Shown: positions 36,013-44,717 of the stretch, piece after piece
Position numbering within the stretch: the stretch's first letter is position 1
Layout: each line of letters starts with the position of its first letter
Assembly (NCBI GenBank): GCA_046351215.1
Contig: JAXLYX010000007.1
Coordinates: forward strand, 248,001-312,000
DNA length: 64,000 nucleotides
DNA from: JAXLYX01 sp046351215
GTDB lineage: Bacteria; Myxococcota_A; Polyangia; Polyangiales; Houyiibacteriaceae
Reading direction: 5' to 3'
Notes under the pieces: generated by a model
Database searches by the model: none
The model's input: the letters and a program-made list of their open reading frames with translations, nothing else
Told to the model about the DNA's origin: nothing
Translations under genes and position numbers: made by a program

Positions 36013-37452
36013 TCAGCGCGGCAGGAAGACCTCGACCGGGGACTCGCTCGAAAGCCGGGAGACGGCGTCGGCGAGCGCTTCGAAGGCGACTCCGCCCGCG
36101 AACCGCACCGAAGCGGTCGGGAACGTCCTTTGACGGAGGACTCGCTCGAGGCCGGCCACGTCGAAGTGGTACCCATGGTCGCCCCGGACCCGCGAGAGGC
36201 TCGTGTGCATGCGAGCGATGTCGACGTCGTACGCGCCCATCCGGACGAAGACGCGGACGGCCGCGTCCTCGCTGGTCGGGGCGCGCGTCGCCACCGTGCG
36301 CAGCGTGCCGTCCGGGCCACGTCCCGCGAGACCGACGACCACTCCGCCCGCCTCCTCGACGCTCCTCCACGCGCGGACGACGAGCTGGGAGGGAGCCGAA
36401 GCCTCGGCCGCGACGGCGACGCGCCGCGAGCCGCCGACGAGGGGTCGCAACGCGGAGACGAGGTCCGGGAGCGCCACGAGATCCGAAGGGAGGCTCGCGG
36501 GAACCGGCGTCTCGGCGAGCGCCGGCAGCGCGGGCGTGCCGAGCGCGTCGACGTGGGGACCGCGGGCATCGTCGGACAGGATCATCGGCACGAACGCGTG
36601 CCGGATCGACGTCGGACCGACGAGGATCAGCACATCGACGTCGGGCACGCTCGCGCCTGCGGCCATCGATGCCATGCCGAGCTCGGCGGGTACCGCGACG
36701 ACCGGGTGACCGACGACGGCCCCGAGCGCCTGCTTCACGGTCAGCACGTCGTCGGAGACGTAGGGGCTGACCGGGTCGCCGCTGGCGATCGCTCGCTCGA
36801 GGCGACGAACGCTGTCGCGCAGGTCGGTCGAGACGGCGAGCGCAGCGCGCACGTCGGGGGCGAAGGGCGCCGACGGCGCGCTGCACGTCGCCTGGCCCGC
36901 GCAGGGATCGCGACCCATCGAGGCCAGGACGGGGAACGAATCCGGCGCGCTCCGGAGGGCGCGCGCCGCCGAACGCACGAAGAGGGCGTCGCGGCGGTTG
37001 CCTCGGAAGCTCGCGAAATCGACGGGGTCGCCGCGCACCACCCGGAGGCTCGCCGCGGCTTCGGCCGAGGGCTCCCGGTAAGGGCCCGTCCGCAGGCCCG
37101 CGAGCTCCGACTCGAGGAAGGGCACGAGCGCCGACGGCTCGACCGCCAGCGCCCCGGCGACGCGACCGGCGAGGTCGGGGTCCTCGACGAAGAAGGCCAC
37201 GATCAGGAGGTCGGTCGAGGCCACGGCGCGGAGGAAGCGGGCCTCGCGCCGCTGGTCCTCGGGAGCCCGTTCGTCGGCCACGAACCGTCCGAGCTCGCGC
37301 AGGACCGAGAGCGTGCCATCGCCCTCGAGATCGTAGCTGGCGAGGGCGGTTCGGGCGTGCTGCAGCTCCGGCGCCGTGCGGGTCTGTCCGACCGCGACGA
37401 CGGGAACGGAAAGGAAGGCGACGAGGACCAGTCGGAGAAGCTTCTTCGGCAT
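36013..37452 (-). CDS. Secreted protein of unknown function
   Basis: The 479 residues begin with a clear signal peptide (KKLLRLVLVAFLSVPVVAVG) without a lipobox, so it is exported. The mature part alternates helical regions (RRDALFVRSAARALRS) and beta stretches (AVAVPAELGMASMAAG), with a cysteine pair in DPCAGQATCSA. The last 60 residues (TFPTASVRFAGGVAFEALADAVSRL) faintly resemble ExbD-type periplasmic domains but without the membrane helix, so I make no claim. The gene is upstream of ugd (88 bases) and divergent from bcp. Confidence 0.65.
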   Translation of the reverse strand: MPKKLLRLVLVAFLSVPVVAVGQTRTAPELQHARTALASYDLEGDGTLSVLRELGRFVADERAPEDQRREARFLRAVASTDLLIVAFFVEDPDLAGRVAGALAVEPSALVPFLESELAGLRTGPYREPSAEAAASLRVVRGDPVDFASFRGNRRDALFVRSAARALRSAPDSFPVLASMGRDPCAGQATCSAPSAPFAPDVRAALAVSTDLRDSVRRLERAIASGDPVSPYVSDDVLTVKQALGAVVGHPVVAVPAELGMASMAAGASVPDVDVLILVGPTSIRHAFVPMILSDDARGPHVDALGTPALPALAETPVPASLPSDLVALPDLVSALRPLVGGSRRVAVAAEASAPSQLVVRAWRSVEEAGGVVVGLAGRGPDGTLRTVATRAPTSEDAAVRVFVRMGAYDVDIARMHTSLSRVRGDHGYHFDVAGLERVLRQRTFPTASVRFAGGVAFEALADAVSRLSSESPVEVFLPR

Positions 37453-37515
37453 CGAGACCCCGGGCGAGACACCATGATGCCAGCTTCGACGTCGCCTGGG
37501 GCGTTCGATTCGACC

Positions 37516-37534
37516 GGGGGCCTTGACGGCCCCC
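37516..37534. promoter_or_regulatory. GC-rich hairpin in divergent bcp promoter region
   Basis: GGGGGCC (37516-37522), TTGAC loop, GGCCCCC (37528-37534). It sits in the 143-base gap between the secreted-protein gene and bcp. The loop is the -35-like TTGAC, so a promoter role is possible, but no good -10 is visible. Confidence 0.3.
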
Positions 37535-37595
37535 CGATCCGGGAAGAAGAGGAACCGCTGCCAGGCCCCGGGCGCGCGGGGCGGAAGGAATCCGT

Positions 37596-38066
37596 ATGAT
37601 CGCCGTCGGCAAGGCCGCTCCCCGGTTCGAGCTCGAGTCCTCCGAGGGAGGCAAGGTCACGCTCGCGTCGCTCGCGGGGAAGTACGCGGTCCTCTACTTC
37701 TATCCGAAGGACAACACGCCCGGCTGCACGACCGAGGCGCTCGCCTTCCGCGACGCGAAGGACGAGCTCGACGCCCTCGGCGCCGTCGTCCTCGGGGTGA
37801 GCAAGGACAGCCTCGCGAGCCACTGCAAGTTCCGGGACAAGCACGGGCTCAACTTCGCGCTCCTCTCGGATCCCGAGGGGAAGATGATCGAGGCCTACGG
37901 CGCCTGGGGCGAGAAGAACATGTACGGGAAGAAGATGATGGGGATCCTCCGTTCGACCGTCGTCCTCGGTCCGAACGGGAAGGTCGTCGCCCACTTCCCG
38001 AAGGTGAAGGTGGCGGGGCACGCGGCCGAGGTGGTCGCCGCGATAAAGGCCCACGCGGGCGGCTGA
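37596..38066 (+). CDS. bcp: Thiol peroxidase of the Bcp/PrxQ peroxiredoxin family
   Basis: This peroxiredoxin reduces hydroperoxides in the cytoplasm. The 156-residue protein has FYPKDNTPGCTTEA with the peroxidatic Cys44, the LGVSKDS block and a conserved DPEGKMIEAYGAWGEKNMYGK. The second cysteine found five residues after the first in E. coli-type Bcp is absent; Cys77 (SHCKFRD) may resolve the intermediate, as in other PrxQ types, or an external thiol may. AAGGAAT precedes the ATG. It is convergent with the coiled-coil gene, 10 bases away. Confidence 0.92.
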   Translation: MIAVGKAAPRFELESSEGGKVTLASLAGKYAVLYFYPKDNTPGCTTEALAFRDAKDELDALGAVVLGVSKDSLASHCKFRDKHGLNFALLSDPEGKMIEAYGAWGEKNMYGKKMMGILRSTVVLGPNGKVVAHFPKVKVAGHAAEVVAAIKAHAGG

Positions 38067-38076
38067 TCGACGCCGC

Positions 38077-39285
38077 TCAACCGAAGACGAGCAAGGCGAT
38101 CACGAGGAGCGAGAAGACGGCCGAGACCCCGGCGAGAGCGCGTCGCCCGCGCTGCACCGCCTCGGCGTCGATGCTCCCGTCGGCCCTGCCGAGGTCCTCG
38201 ATGTCGAGGCGCAGCGTGGAGAGCTGCTGGCGCGCACGCTCCACCCGTGCCGCCGGATCGCCCGCGAGCCCGGCCCCGCGCCCCGTGTCGGCCGCCAGGG
38301 TACCGAGAGCGATCCACGCGTCCCGCAGGCGGTCGGCCGCCTCCGCTTCCTTGCGCTGCTGAGCGGTCTGCTCGCGGCGGAGCCGGACGCGCGCGGCATC
38401 CACCGACGCCGCCGCCTCGGCGAGACGGCCCGTCTGGAGGATCACCCTGCGACGGAGCTCGCCGAGCCGCATGAGGGTATCACGGTGACGCCTCGTCGCA
38501 TCCGTGAGCCGCTGACGGGCCGCGTCGATCGCGCGGTCGGCGCGCGCCATCTGGTCGGCGTCCGTCCTTCCTTGGGCCACGGCGTCCCGGAACTCGGCGT
38601 CGAGGCGCTCGACCTCCGCGCGGGCCTCCACGAGGTCCGATTCGGCGCGCGCGAGGTCCGCCCGGCCCCGCTCTTCCTCGCGTTCGAAAGGATCGAGGCC
38701 CGCCGAGGCCGATTCCATGCGGGCGGCCGCCAGCTGCTGCTCGCGACCGGCCTGGCTGCGGGTGGCCTCGCGGGCCCCGACGGCCTCGTTCAGCTCCTTC
38801 GCGCGTGCGTCGGCGGCGGCGAAGGCCGCGGCGAGCGCGGGCTCGGCCGCGCGCGGCGAGGCGTCCGCGAGGGCCCGACCGAGGGCCGCGTGGGCCTCGT
38901 CGAGGGCCGCTCTCTGCTCGGCCAGCTTCCGCCGGCGGAGCGTCCGCATCTCGCGGATCACCCGCTGCCGGCTGTAGACGCGCACCGCGTAGGCCATCGC
39001 CTGGCCGAGGGTCTCGCCGGGGTCGCCGAAGCCGGCGAGCCGGCTCGGAGGCATCGCCGAGGGCTTGGCCCCGTCCTGCGCGTTCGACCCCGGTCGACCC
39101 TGGGGCGAAGGGCGCGGCCGGGCCGCGGCGCTGGAGGGGGCGGCCGGAGGGAGCGGATCCTCGAGACCGGGCAGGGGGGCGACGGGCGGGGCCGGCTTGC
39201 GGGCGGGGCCGATGTCCTCGAGCTCGAGATCGACGGCGCCTTTGCCCCCGTGTCCGAACAGGTCGATGTCGTCGTCGTCCGCCAC
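38077..39285 (-). CDS. Coiled-coil protein with C-terminal membrane anchor
   Basis: GTG 39285 gives 402 residues starting MADDDDIDLFGHGGKGAVDLE. About 30-100 is Pro/Ala-rich. From about 115 the protein is almost all charged heptad-like helix (RQRVIREMRTLRRRKLAEQRAALDEAHAAL), including several breaks, to about 375. The end, LAGVSAVFSLLVIALLVFG, is a membrane helix, so the long coiled coil would face the cytoplasm. The acidic N-terminus with IDLFG may be an interaction motif. There is no enzyme motif. It runs divergently from scpA with 122 bases between. I do not know its function. Confidence 0.65.
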   Translation of the reverse strand: MADDDDIDLFGHGGKGAVDLELEDIGPARKPAPPVAPLPGLEDPLPPAAPSSAAARPRPSPQGRPGSNAQDGAKPSAMPPSRLAGFGDPGETLGQAMAYAVRVYSRQRVIREMRTLRRRKLAEQRAALDEAHAALGRALADASPRAAEPALAAAFAAADARAKELNEAVGAREATRSQAGREQQLAAARMESASAGLDPFEREEERGRADLARAESDLVEARAEVERLDAEFRDAVAQGRTDADQMARADRAIDAARQRLTDATRRHRDTLMRLGELRRRVILQTGRLAEAAASVDAARVRLRREQTAQQRKEAEAADRLRDAWIALGTLAADTGRGAGLAGDPAARVERARQQLSTLRLDIEDLGRADGSIDAEAVQRGRRALAGVSAVFSLLVIALLVFG

Positions 39286-39407
39286 GAGGGCACGGTACCA
39301 CGGGGAGGGGCGGTTTTTGACACCCGCGTGGGAGCCTGGTAGGTCGCTCGCTCGACCTCCGAGAAGGGACGATCCGCCGGATCGCGCCGGGACGGGGCCA
39401 GGTCCGC

Positions 39408-40298
39408 ATGTCCGACGAACCTCCCATTCCACTGGATCCGAACTTCCGGATCCAGCTCCCGAACTTCGAGGGTCCCCTCGATCTCCTGCTCTTCCTCATC
39501 CAGAAGCACGAGCTCGACATCCTGGATCTGCCGATCTCGTTCGTGACGGAGAAGTACCTCGAGTACATCTCCTTCATGCAGCGGCTGAACCTCGACGTGG
39601 CCGCCGAGTACCTCGTGATGGCGGCCACGCTGGCGCACATCAAGAGCAAGTCGCTCCTCCCCGAGCCGCCGAAGGAGCAGGACGACCTCGGGGACGAGGA
39701 AGCCGATCCGCGCGGCGAGCTGATCCGCCGCCTGCTCGAGTACCAGAAGTACAAGAACGCGGCCGAGTCCCTCGGTTCCCGCGGCGTCTTCGGTCGCGAC
39801 GTCTTCACCCGGGGCGTGGTCGCGTCCGAGGCCTCGGGCCCGCCCCCGCTCGCCTCGATCGGTCTCTTCAAGCTGGTCGAGGCCTTCCAGCAGATCGCCA
39901 AGCGCGCCCAGGCGGACATCTCGCTCGAGATCACGGCGGAGCGCATCACCATCGGCGAGCGCATCGAGCAGATCCTCGACGCCCTCCGCGTCTACCAACG
40001 CCTCCCGTTCGACCGGCTCTTCGAGGGCGCGGCCTCGACGTACGACCTCGTCGTCACCTTCCTCGCGTTGCTCGAGATGGCGAAGGGGAAGATGGCCCGC
40101 ATCTATCAGGCCGGGCCGGACACCCCCATCTACGTCGAGACGCGGGTCATCGGCGAGGACGAGCCCCCCATGACCATTTCGTCGGACGAATCCGCACCGC
40201 TCGATCCGGCGAATCTCCCCCACCTTGATCTCGCCGAGGAATCGGGGGAAGAAGGCGAGCCCGACGACGAAGCGCTCTTCGGGGACGACGAGGAATGA
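39408..40298 (+). CDS. scpA: Segregation and condensation protein A
   Basis: ScpA is the kleisin of the Smc-ScpAB condensin. The 296 residues show the N-terminal NFEGPLDLLLFLIQKHELDI, the LAHIKSKSLLP helix and the C-terminal winged helix FLALLEMAKGKM near 220. The last 40 or so residues form an acidic extension (EESGEEGEPDDEALFGDDEE) not usual in ScpA. scpB follows 20 bases later. No smc gene is in the window. Confidence 0.95.
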   Translation: MSDEPPIPLDPNFRIQLPNFEGPLDLLLFLIQKHELDILDLPISFVTEKYLEYISFMQRLNLDVAAEYLVMAATLAHIKSKSLLPEPPKEQDDLGDEEADPRGELIRRLLEYQKYKNAAESLGSRGVFGRDVFTRGVVASEASGPPPLASIGLFKLVEAFQQIAKRAQADISLEITAERITIGERIEQILDALRVYQRLPFDRLFEGAASTYDLVVTFLALLEMAKGKMARIYQAGPDTPIYVETRVIGEDEPPMTISSDESAPLDPANLPHLDLAEESGEEGEPDDEALFGDDEE

Positions 40299-40318
40299 CC
40301 GCGTAGGCGGCCTCGACC

Positions 40319-41623
40319 ATGACGGACGAACACGAGCACGACGGCGACGAGACCGCGCCCGGAGCGACGGAAGGGACCGGAGAGGACTTCCCCACGGAAT
40401 CGTCCGTCGGGACGACTCCCGCCGTGCGCGACACCGACGAGGTCGCCGAGACGCCGGAGACGGACGCCGGAACGACGGCTGCCCCGGCGACGCCGACGCC
40501 CGACGCCGCTGCGGGCGAGCAGCTCGGCCTCGACGCCATCGCCACCGACGCGGCCCCCCCGCCCGACACCTGGTGGGCCCAGGGCACCGCGGCCGAAGAG
40601 CCGGCGGAAGTCGAAGCGGGCGCCGATACCGCGGAGCGGCCGGGTCTCGAGAAGGCCCCTCCGACCGTCGTCGGTCTCGACCACCTGAAGACCGTGCTCG
40701 AGAGCCTGATCTTCGTGGCCGACAAGCCGCTCACGGAGAAGCAGCTCACCCAGCTCGCGCGGGCCTCGGTGCAGGAAGTACGTCTCGCCGTCGCGAAGCT
40801 CGAGCAGGACTACGAGGGCCGCGGAATCGAGCTCCACCTCGTGGCGGGTGGCTATCAATTCCGATCCTCGGCGAAGAGCGCGCCGTTCGTCCGCGAGCTC
40901 GTCGCACCGAAGCCCGTGCGCATCTCGCGCGCCCTGCTCGAGACGCTCGCGATCATCGCCTACCGGCAGCCCGTGACGCGTCCCGAGATCGACGAGATCC
41001 GCGGCGTCGACTCGGGCGAAGCGCTGAAGAGCCTCGCCGAGCGCAACCTCGTGCGGATCCTCGGCCGCAAGGACGAGCCGGGCCGTCCGCTGCTCTACGG
41101 CACGACGGCCCATTTCCTCGAGTTCTTCGGGCTCTCGAGCCTCCGGGATCTGCCGACGCTCCGCGAGTACAGCGAGCTCACCGACGAGAGCCGCGCGCTC
41201 TTCGAGCGGCGCATGGGCGAGCCCCTCGACCTGAAGAGCGTCGAGGCCGAGGCGCGCGCGGCCGAGGAGGCCGCGCAGACGGCGATGCTGGAGACCGACG
41301 AGGACGAGGACGAGGAGCGCGGCGCCGACGCGACGGAAGCCGGCGTCGAGTCCACCTTGGGCGAGGAGCCCGCGGGCGGAGCGTCCGAGGCGAGCGCGAG
41401 CGACGAAGCCACGGCGTCGGACGCGCCCGAGGACGATCGGGCCGAAGCCCCCGCCTCCGACGACGACGGGGACGACGAAGACGAAGGCGCCCCCGAGGAC
41501 GACGAGGAAGACGACGACCTCGACGAGGACGAGGACGACGAAGAGGAAGACGACGACCTCGACGAGGACGAGGACGAGGAAGAGGACGAGGAAGAGGACG
41601 AGGACGACGAGGGCGAGGAATGA
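40319..41623 (+). CDS. scpB: Segregation and condensation protein B with acidic N- and C-terminal extensions
   Basis: The ScpB core of two winged helices lies at about 122-285 (LKTVLESLIFVADKPLTEKQL, LETLAIIAYRQPVTRPEI, LYGTTAHFLEFFGL). It is preceded by about 120 acidic, Ala/Thr-rich residues and followed by about 140 that are mostly Asp and Glu (for example DEDEDDEEEDDDLDEDED), making 434 residues in place of the usual 180-250. The DNA of the tail is low-complexity and contains a near-duplicate block at 41500-41600. It partners ScpA. The acidic ends could tune DNA access or protein contacts, which is speculation. Confidence 0.93.
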   Translation: MTDEHEHDGDETAPGATEGTGEDFPTESSVGTTPAVRDTDEVAETPETDAGTTAAPATPTPDAAAGEQLGLDAIATDAAPPPDTWWAQGTAAEEPAEVEAGADTAERPGLEKAPPTVVGLDHLKTVLESLIFVADKPLTEKQLTQLARASVQEVRLAVAKLEQDYEGRGIELHLVAGGYQFRSSAKSAPFVRELVAPKPVRISRALLETLAIIAYRQPVTRPEIDEIRGVDSGEALKSLAERNLVRILGRKDEPGRPLLYGTTAHFLEFFGLSSLRDLPTLREYSELTDESRALFERRMGEPLDLKSVEAEARAAEEAAQTAMLETDEDEDEERGADATEAGVESTLGEEPAGGASEASASDEATASDAPEDDRAEAPASDDDGDDEDEGAPEDDEEDDDLDEDEDDEEEDDDLDEDEDEEEDEEEDEDDEGEE

Positions 41624-41761
41624 CGTCCCCGCCCGCGACGGACTCGGGAGTGGCCGAATCCGTCGTCGTGCGCGACACTCGTCCTCGGCTCGGTCGGCCC
41701 TCGCGGCGCCGTGGCCCCGACGTCCGCCCCTCCGGCCCCCTCCCGACCTGACGAGGATCGC

Positions 41762-44500
41762 ATGCGACACGTCCTTCGGTTCGACGACCCGATCGAGGCG
41801 GAAAGCCCCGAGTCGCTCGTCGGGCAGAAGGGGGCGGGCCTGCGGGAGATCGCCCGTCTCGGAATCCCCGTGCCGCCGGGCTTCACCCTGACGACGGAAG
41901 TGTTCCGTCGGTTCGTCGAGCACGGCGGCCTTCCGGACGAGGTGATGGACGAGGTGCGCGCGGCCCTGCGCGATCTCGAACGGCGGCTCGGGCGCACGTT
42001 CGGCGGGGCGGAGTCACCGCTGCTCGTCTCCGTGCGCTCCGGTGCCCCCGCCTCGATGCCCGGCATGCTGGATACCGTGCTGAACCTCGGCCTGAACGAC
42101 CGCACGGTGGAGGCGCTCGCGCTCGAGACGGGCGATCGCAGGTTCGCGCTCGACACGTACCGTCGGTTCCTCGGGATGTTCGGCACTGTCGTGATGAAGG
42201 TCGCCCGGAGCGAGCTCGAGGCTCCACTCGTGCAGGCGAAGATCGAGCTCGGGAGACCGCGCGCGCTCGACGCCGAGCTCGACGTCGACGTCCTCGCGAA
42301 GGTCGTCACCGAGACCCAGCGCGTGCTCGCCCGTGCCGCGGGAACCGAGCTACCGCAGGATCCGGAGCAACAGCTCGCCCTGGCGATCGGCGCGGTCTTC
42401 CGCTCGTGGGACAACCCGCGTGCGATCCGCTACCGCAAGATGCAGGGCATCGCCTCGGACCTCGGCACGGCGTGCACGGTGCAGGCGATGGTGTTCGGCA
42501 ACCGCGGGCCGGACAGCGGCTCCGGCGTGGCCTTCTCCCGCCATCCCTCGACGGGCGAGCCGGCCATCCACGGAGAGTTCCTCGCCCACGCCCAGGGCGA
42601 AGACGTCGTGTCCGGGACGAGGACCCCCGCGTCCCTGACGGCCGCGACGAGCGCCCCGGGAACCGAGGACCAATCCCTCGAGCGACGCCTCCCGGAGGCG
42701 TACCGGGCGCTCGCTCGGTTCGCCGATCGGCTCGAGCGTCACTTCGGCGATCTCCAGGACATCGAGTTCACGATCGAGCGTGGCCAGCCGTACGTGCTGC
42801 AGACGCGGACGGGCAAGCGCTCGGCGCGGGCCGCGGTCCGCATCGCGTTCGACATGGTGCGCGAGGGTATCGTCGATGCCGACTCGGCTCTCCTCCAGAT
42901 CGACGCGGCCTCGCTCGATCAGCTGTTCCGAGCTCGGCTCCCCGCGCCCGAGGAGCTCGCTTCGCGCGGAGTCCTTCCCATCGCACGCGGGCTTCCCGCG
43001 AGCCCGGGCGCCGCGACGGGCGTCATCGTGCTCGACGCGGAAGAGGCCGTGCGGCGGGCGGGGGAAGGGCAGGACGTCGTGCTCGTCCGCCGCGACACGA
43101 GCCCGGAAGACGTGTACGGCATGCGCGCCTCCGTCGGCGTGCTCACGACGGCAGGCGGCATGACGTCGCACGCGGCCGTCGTCGCACGCGGCATCGGCCG
43201 CTCGTGCGTGGTCGGCGCCAGCACGATCGCCGTCGACTACCAGAAGGGCACGGTAGCCTTCCGGCCGCGCGGCGCCGAGCCCCTCGAGCTGCGCGCGGGC
43301 GATCGGATCACGGTCGACGGAGCGAGCGGCAGCGTCTACCTCGGGTCGATCCCGGCGATCGCCGAGCCGGCGATGAGCGAGCTCGACTCGATCATGCGAT
43401 GGGCCGACGACCGCCGGCGCCTCGGCGTGCGAGCCGTCGTCGACTCCGTTCCGCGCGCGCTCGCCGCGCTCGAGGCGGGCGCCGAGGGCATCGGCCTCTA
43501 CTCGAGCGACGGCCTCGTGCTGGCGGGGGACGGGCTCCACGCCTTCCGCGCGCTCCTCTTCGACGATCCCGAGGACGCGGGGCGCCACGAGCAGGTGCTC
43601 GAGGACGCTCTCGTGCCCGGCTTCACCCAGCTCCTCGGCGCGGCGGGCACGCGCCCGGTCGTGATCCGTCTCTTCGACGACGTCCTGCGCAAGGTGAACC
43701 CGACGAGCGACGAGGCGATCTCGGACCTCGCGGCCCGGACCCACGGCTCCATCCGCGAGATCGCCCGGCGCGCGCGGACGCTGACCGAACAGCGACCGGG
43801 GCTCGGCTTCCGCGGCGTACGGCTCGGCCTCGCGGTCCCCGGGCTCTACCGAGCGGAGGTCCGGGCGATCGCCCGCGCGGCCGCCGCGCTGACCGAATCG
43901 GGCGCCGCGCGCCCCTCGGTCGAGATCGCCGTGCCGGCCGTCTCGACCGGAAGGGAGTTCGGCGCGGCGCTCTCCCTCGTCCGCGAGACGCTGCGGCATC
44001 GGGACGTCGCGGGGCCGTACCACCGCGACATCCCGGTGGGGGCCGTGGTCGGGGTCCCCCACGCCTGCCTCGACGCCGCCGAGATCGCCTCGCTCTCGGA
44101 ATTCCTCGTCTTCGACACCCACGAGCTCACCCAGGCCGTCTTCGTCATGAGCCGGGAGGACACCAACATGTACCTCTCGCGATACATCCACGAGCTCCAA
44201 GTCTTCGACGCGGATCCCTTCGTGCGATTCGACGACACGGGCGTCGGGAAGCTCGTGCGCATGGGCGCCGAACAGGCGCGTCGGGCCCATCCGGGCATCC
44301 GCCTCGAGGTCGCTGGCGAGGTCGCGGGAGAACCGGCTGCATGTCAGCTGGCCGAAGACTTCGGCATGGATGCCGTGGCCTGCCCCACGAATCGACTCGC
44401 CGTCGCCCGCCTCGGCGCGGCGCAGGCGCGGATCCATGCCCATCGCCAGGGTCGACCGGATGCCGGGGATTCCGGACCTCCGGCCCATGGCACGGCTTGA
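41762..44500 (+). CDS. ppdK: Pyruvate phosphate dikinase homologue with altered PEP-site residues
   Basis: ATG 41762 has GAGG upstream and gives 912 residues, the length of PPDK. The nucleotide-binding part is normal (VSVRSGAPASMPGMLDTVLNLGL; DIEFTIERGQPYVLQTRTGKR), and the phosphohistidine is His470 in GGMTSHAAVVARG. In the C-terminal TIM-barrel several usual catalytic positions differ: the GLCRTE block reads GLYSSD, the IE(I/L)PRA block reads VGVPHA, and GTNDLTQ reads DTHELTQ. The second arginine (VIRLFDD) and the barrel cysteine in VACPTNRL are kept. It may use a different substrate or be a regulator, so the name is by homology only. It follows scpB by 138 bases. Confidence 0.85.
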   Translation: MRHVLRFDDPIEAESPESLVGQKGAGLREIARLGIPVPPGFTLTTEVFRRFVEHGGLPDEVMDEVRAALRDLERRLGRTFGGAESPLLVSVRSGAPASMPGMLDTVLNLGLNDRTVEALALETGDRRFALDTYRRFLGMFGTVVMKVARSELEAPLVQAKIELGRPRALDAELDVDVLAKVVTETQRVLARAAGTELPQDPEQQLALAIGAVFRSWDNPRAIRYRKMQGIASDLGTACTVQAMVFGNRGPDSGSGVAFSRHPSTGEPAIHGEFLAHAQGEDVVSGTRTPASLTAATSAPGTEDQSLERRLPEAYRALARFADRLERHFGDLQDIEFTIERGQPYVLQTRTGKRSARAAVRIAFDMVREGIVDADSALLQIDAASLDQLFRARLPAPEELASRGVLPIARGLPASPGAATGVIVLDAEEAVRRAGEGQDVVLVRRDTSPEDVYGMRASVGVLTTAGGMTSHAAVVARGIGRSCVVGASTIAVDYQKGTVAFRPRGAEPLELRAGDRITVDGASGSVYLGSIPAIAEPAMSELDSIMRWADDRRRLGVRAVVDSVPRALAALEAGAEGIGLYSSDGLVLAGDGLHAFRALLFDDPEDAGRHEQVLEDALVPGFTQLLGAAGTRPVVIRLFDDVLRKVNPTSDEAISDLAARTHGSIREIARRARTLTEQRPGLGFRGVRLGLAVPGLYRAEVRAIARAAAALTESGAARPSVEIAVPAVSTGREFGAALSLVRETLRHRDVAGPYHRDIPVGAVVGVPHACLDAAEIASLSEFLVFDTHELTQAVFVMSREDTNMYLSRYIHELQVFDADPFVRFDDTGVGKLVRMGAEQARRAHPGIRLEVAGEVAGEPAACQLAEDFGMDAVACPTNRLAVARLGAAQARIHAHRQGRPDAGDSGPPAHGTA

Positions 44501-44717
44501 CGGCTCGGCCCGAACGGCCGATCCTCGGGGCGTGGCGGTGCATATTCCGTCCACGGAACGCTTAGGAGGGGAGACCGTCGAGCCCGCTCGCTCGTAGAAG
44601 AGGGGAGGGGTCGGCGACTCCGGACGATGGACCCAGGAAGATCCTGGCGACCTTCGTCGTAGCCCTTGGGGAGGATCGAGGACCTCCCCGGCAGGGCGAC
44701 CTCAGGGGACTCTCACC

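Noticed and set aside
41762..44500. PEP synthase (PpsA) or PTS enzyme I
   Set aside because: Domain order (nucleotide-binding, His, barrel) and the histidine context GGMTSHAAVVARG match PPDK; the length of 912 also fits.
44501..44717. tRNA or small RNA before the Ser/Thr kinase gene
   Set aside because: Only small hairpins; no tRNA fold, anticodon arm or CCA end.
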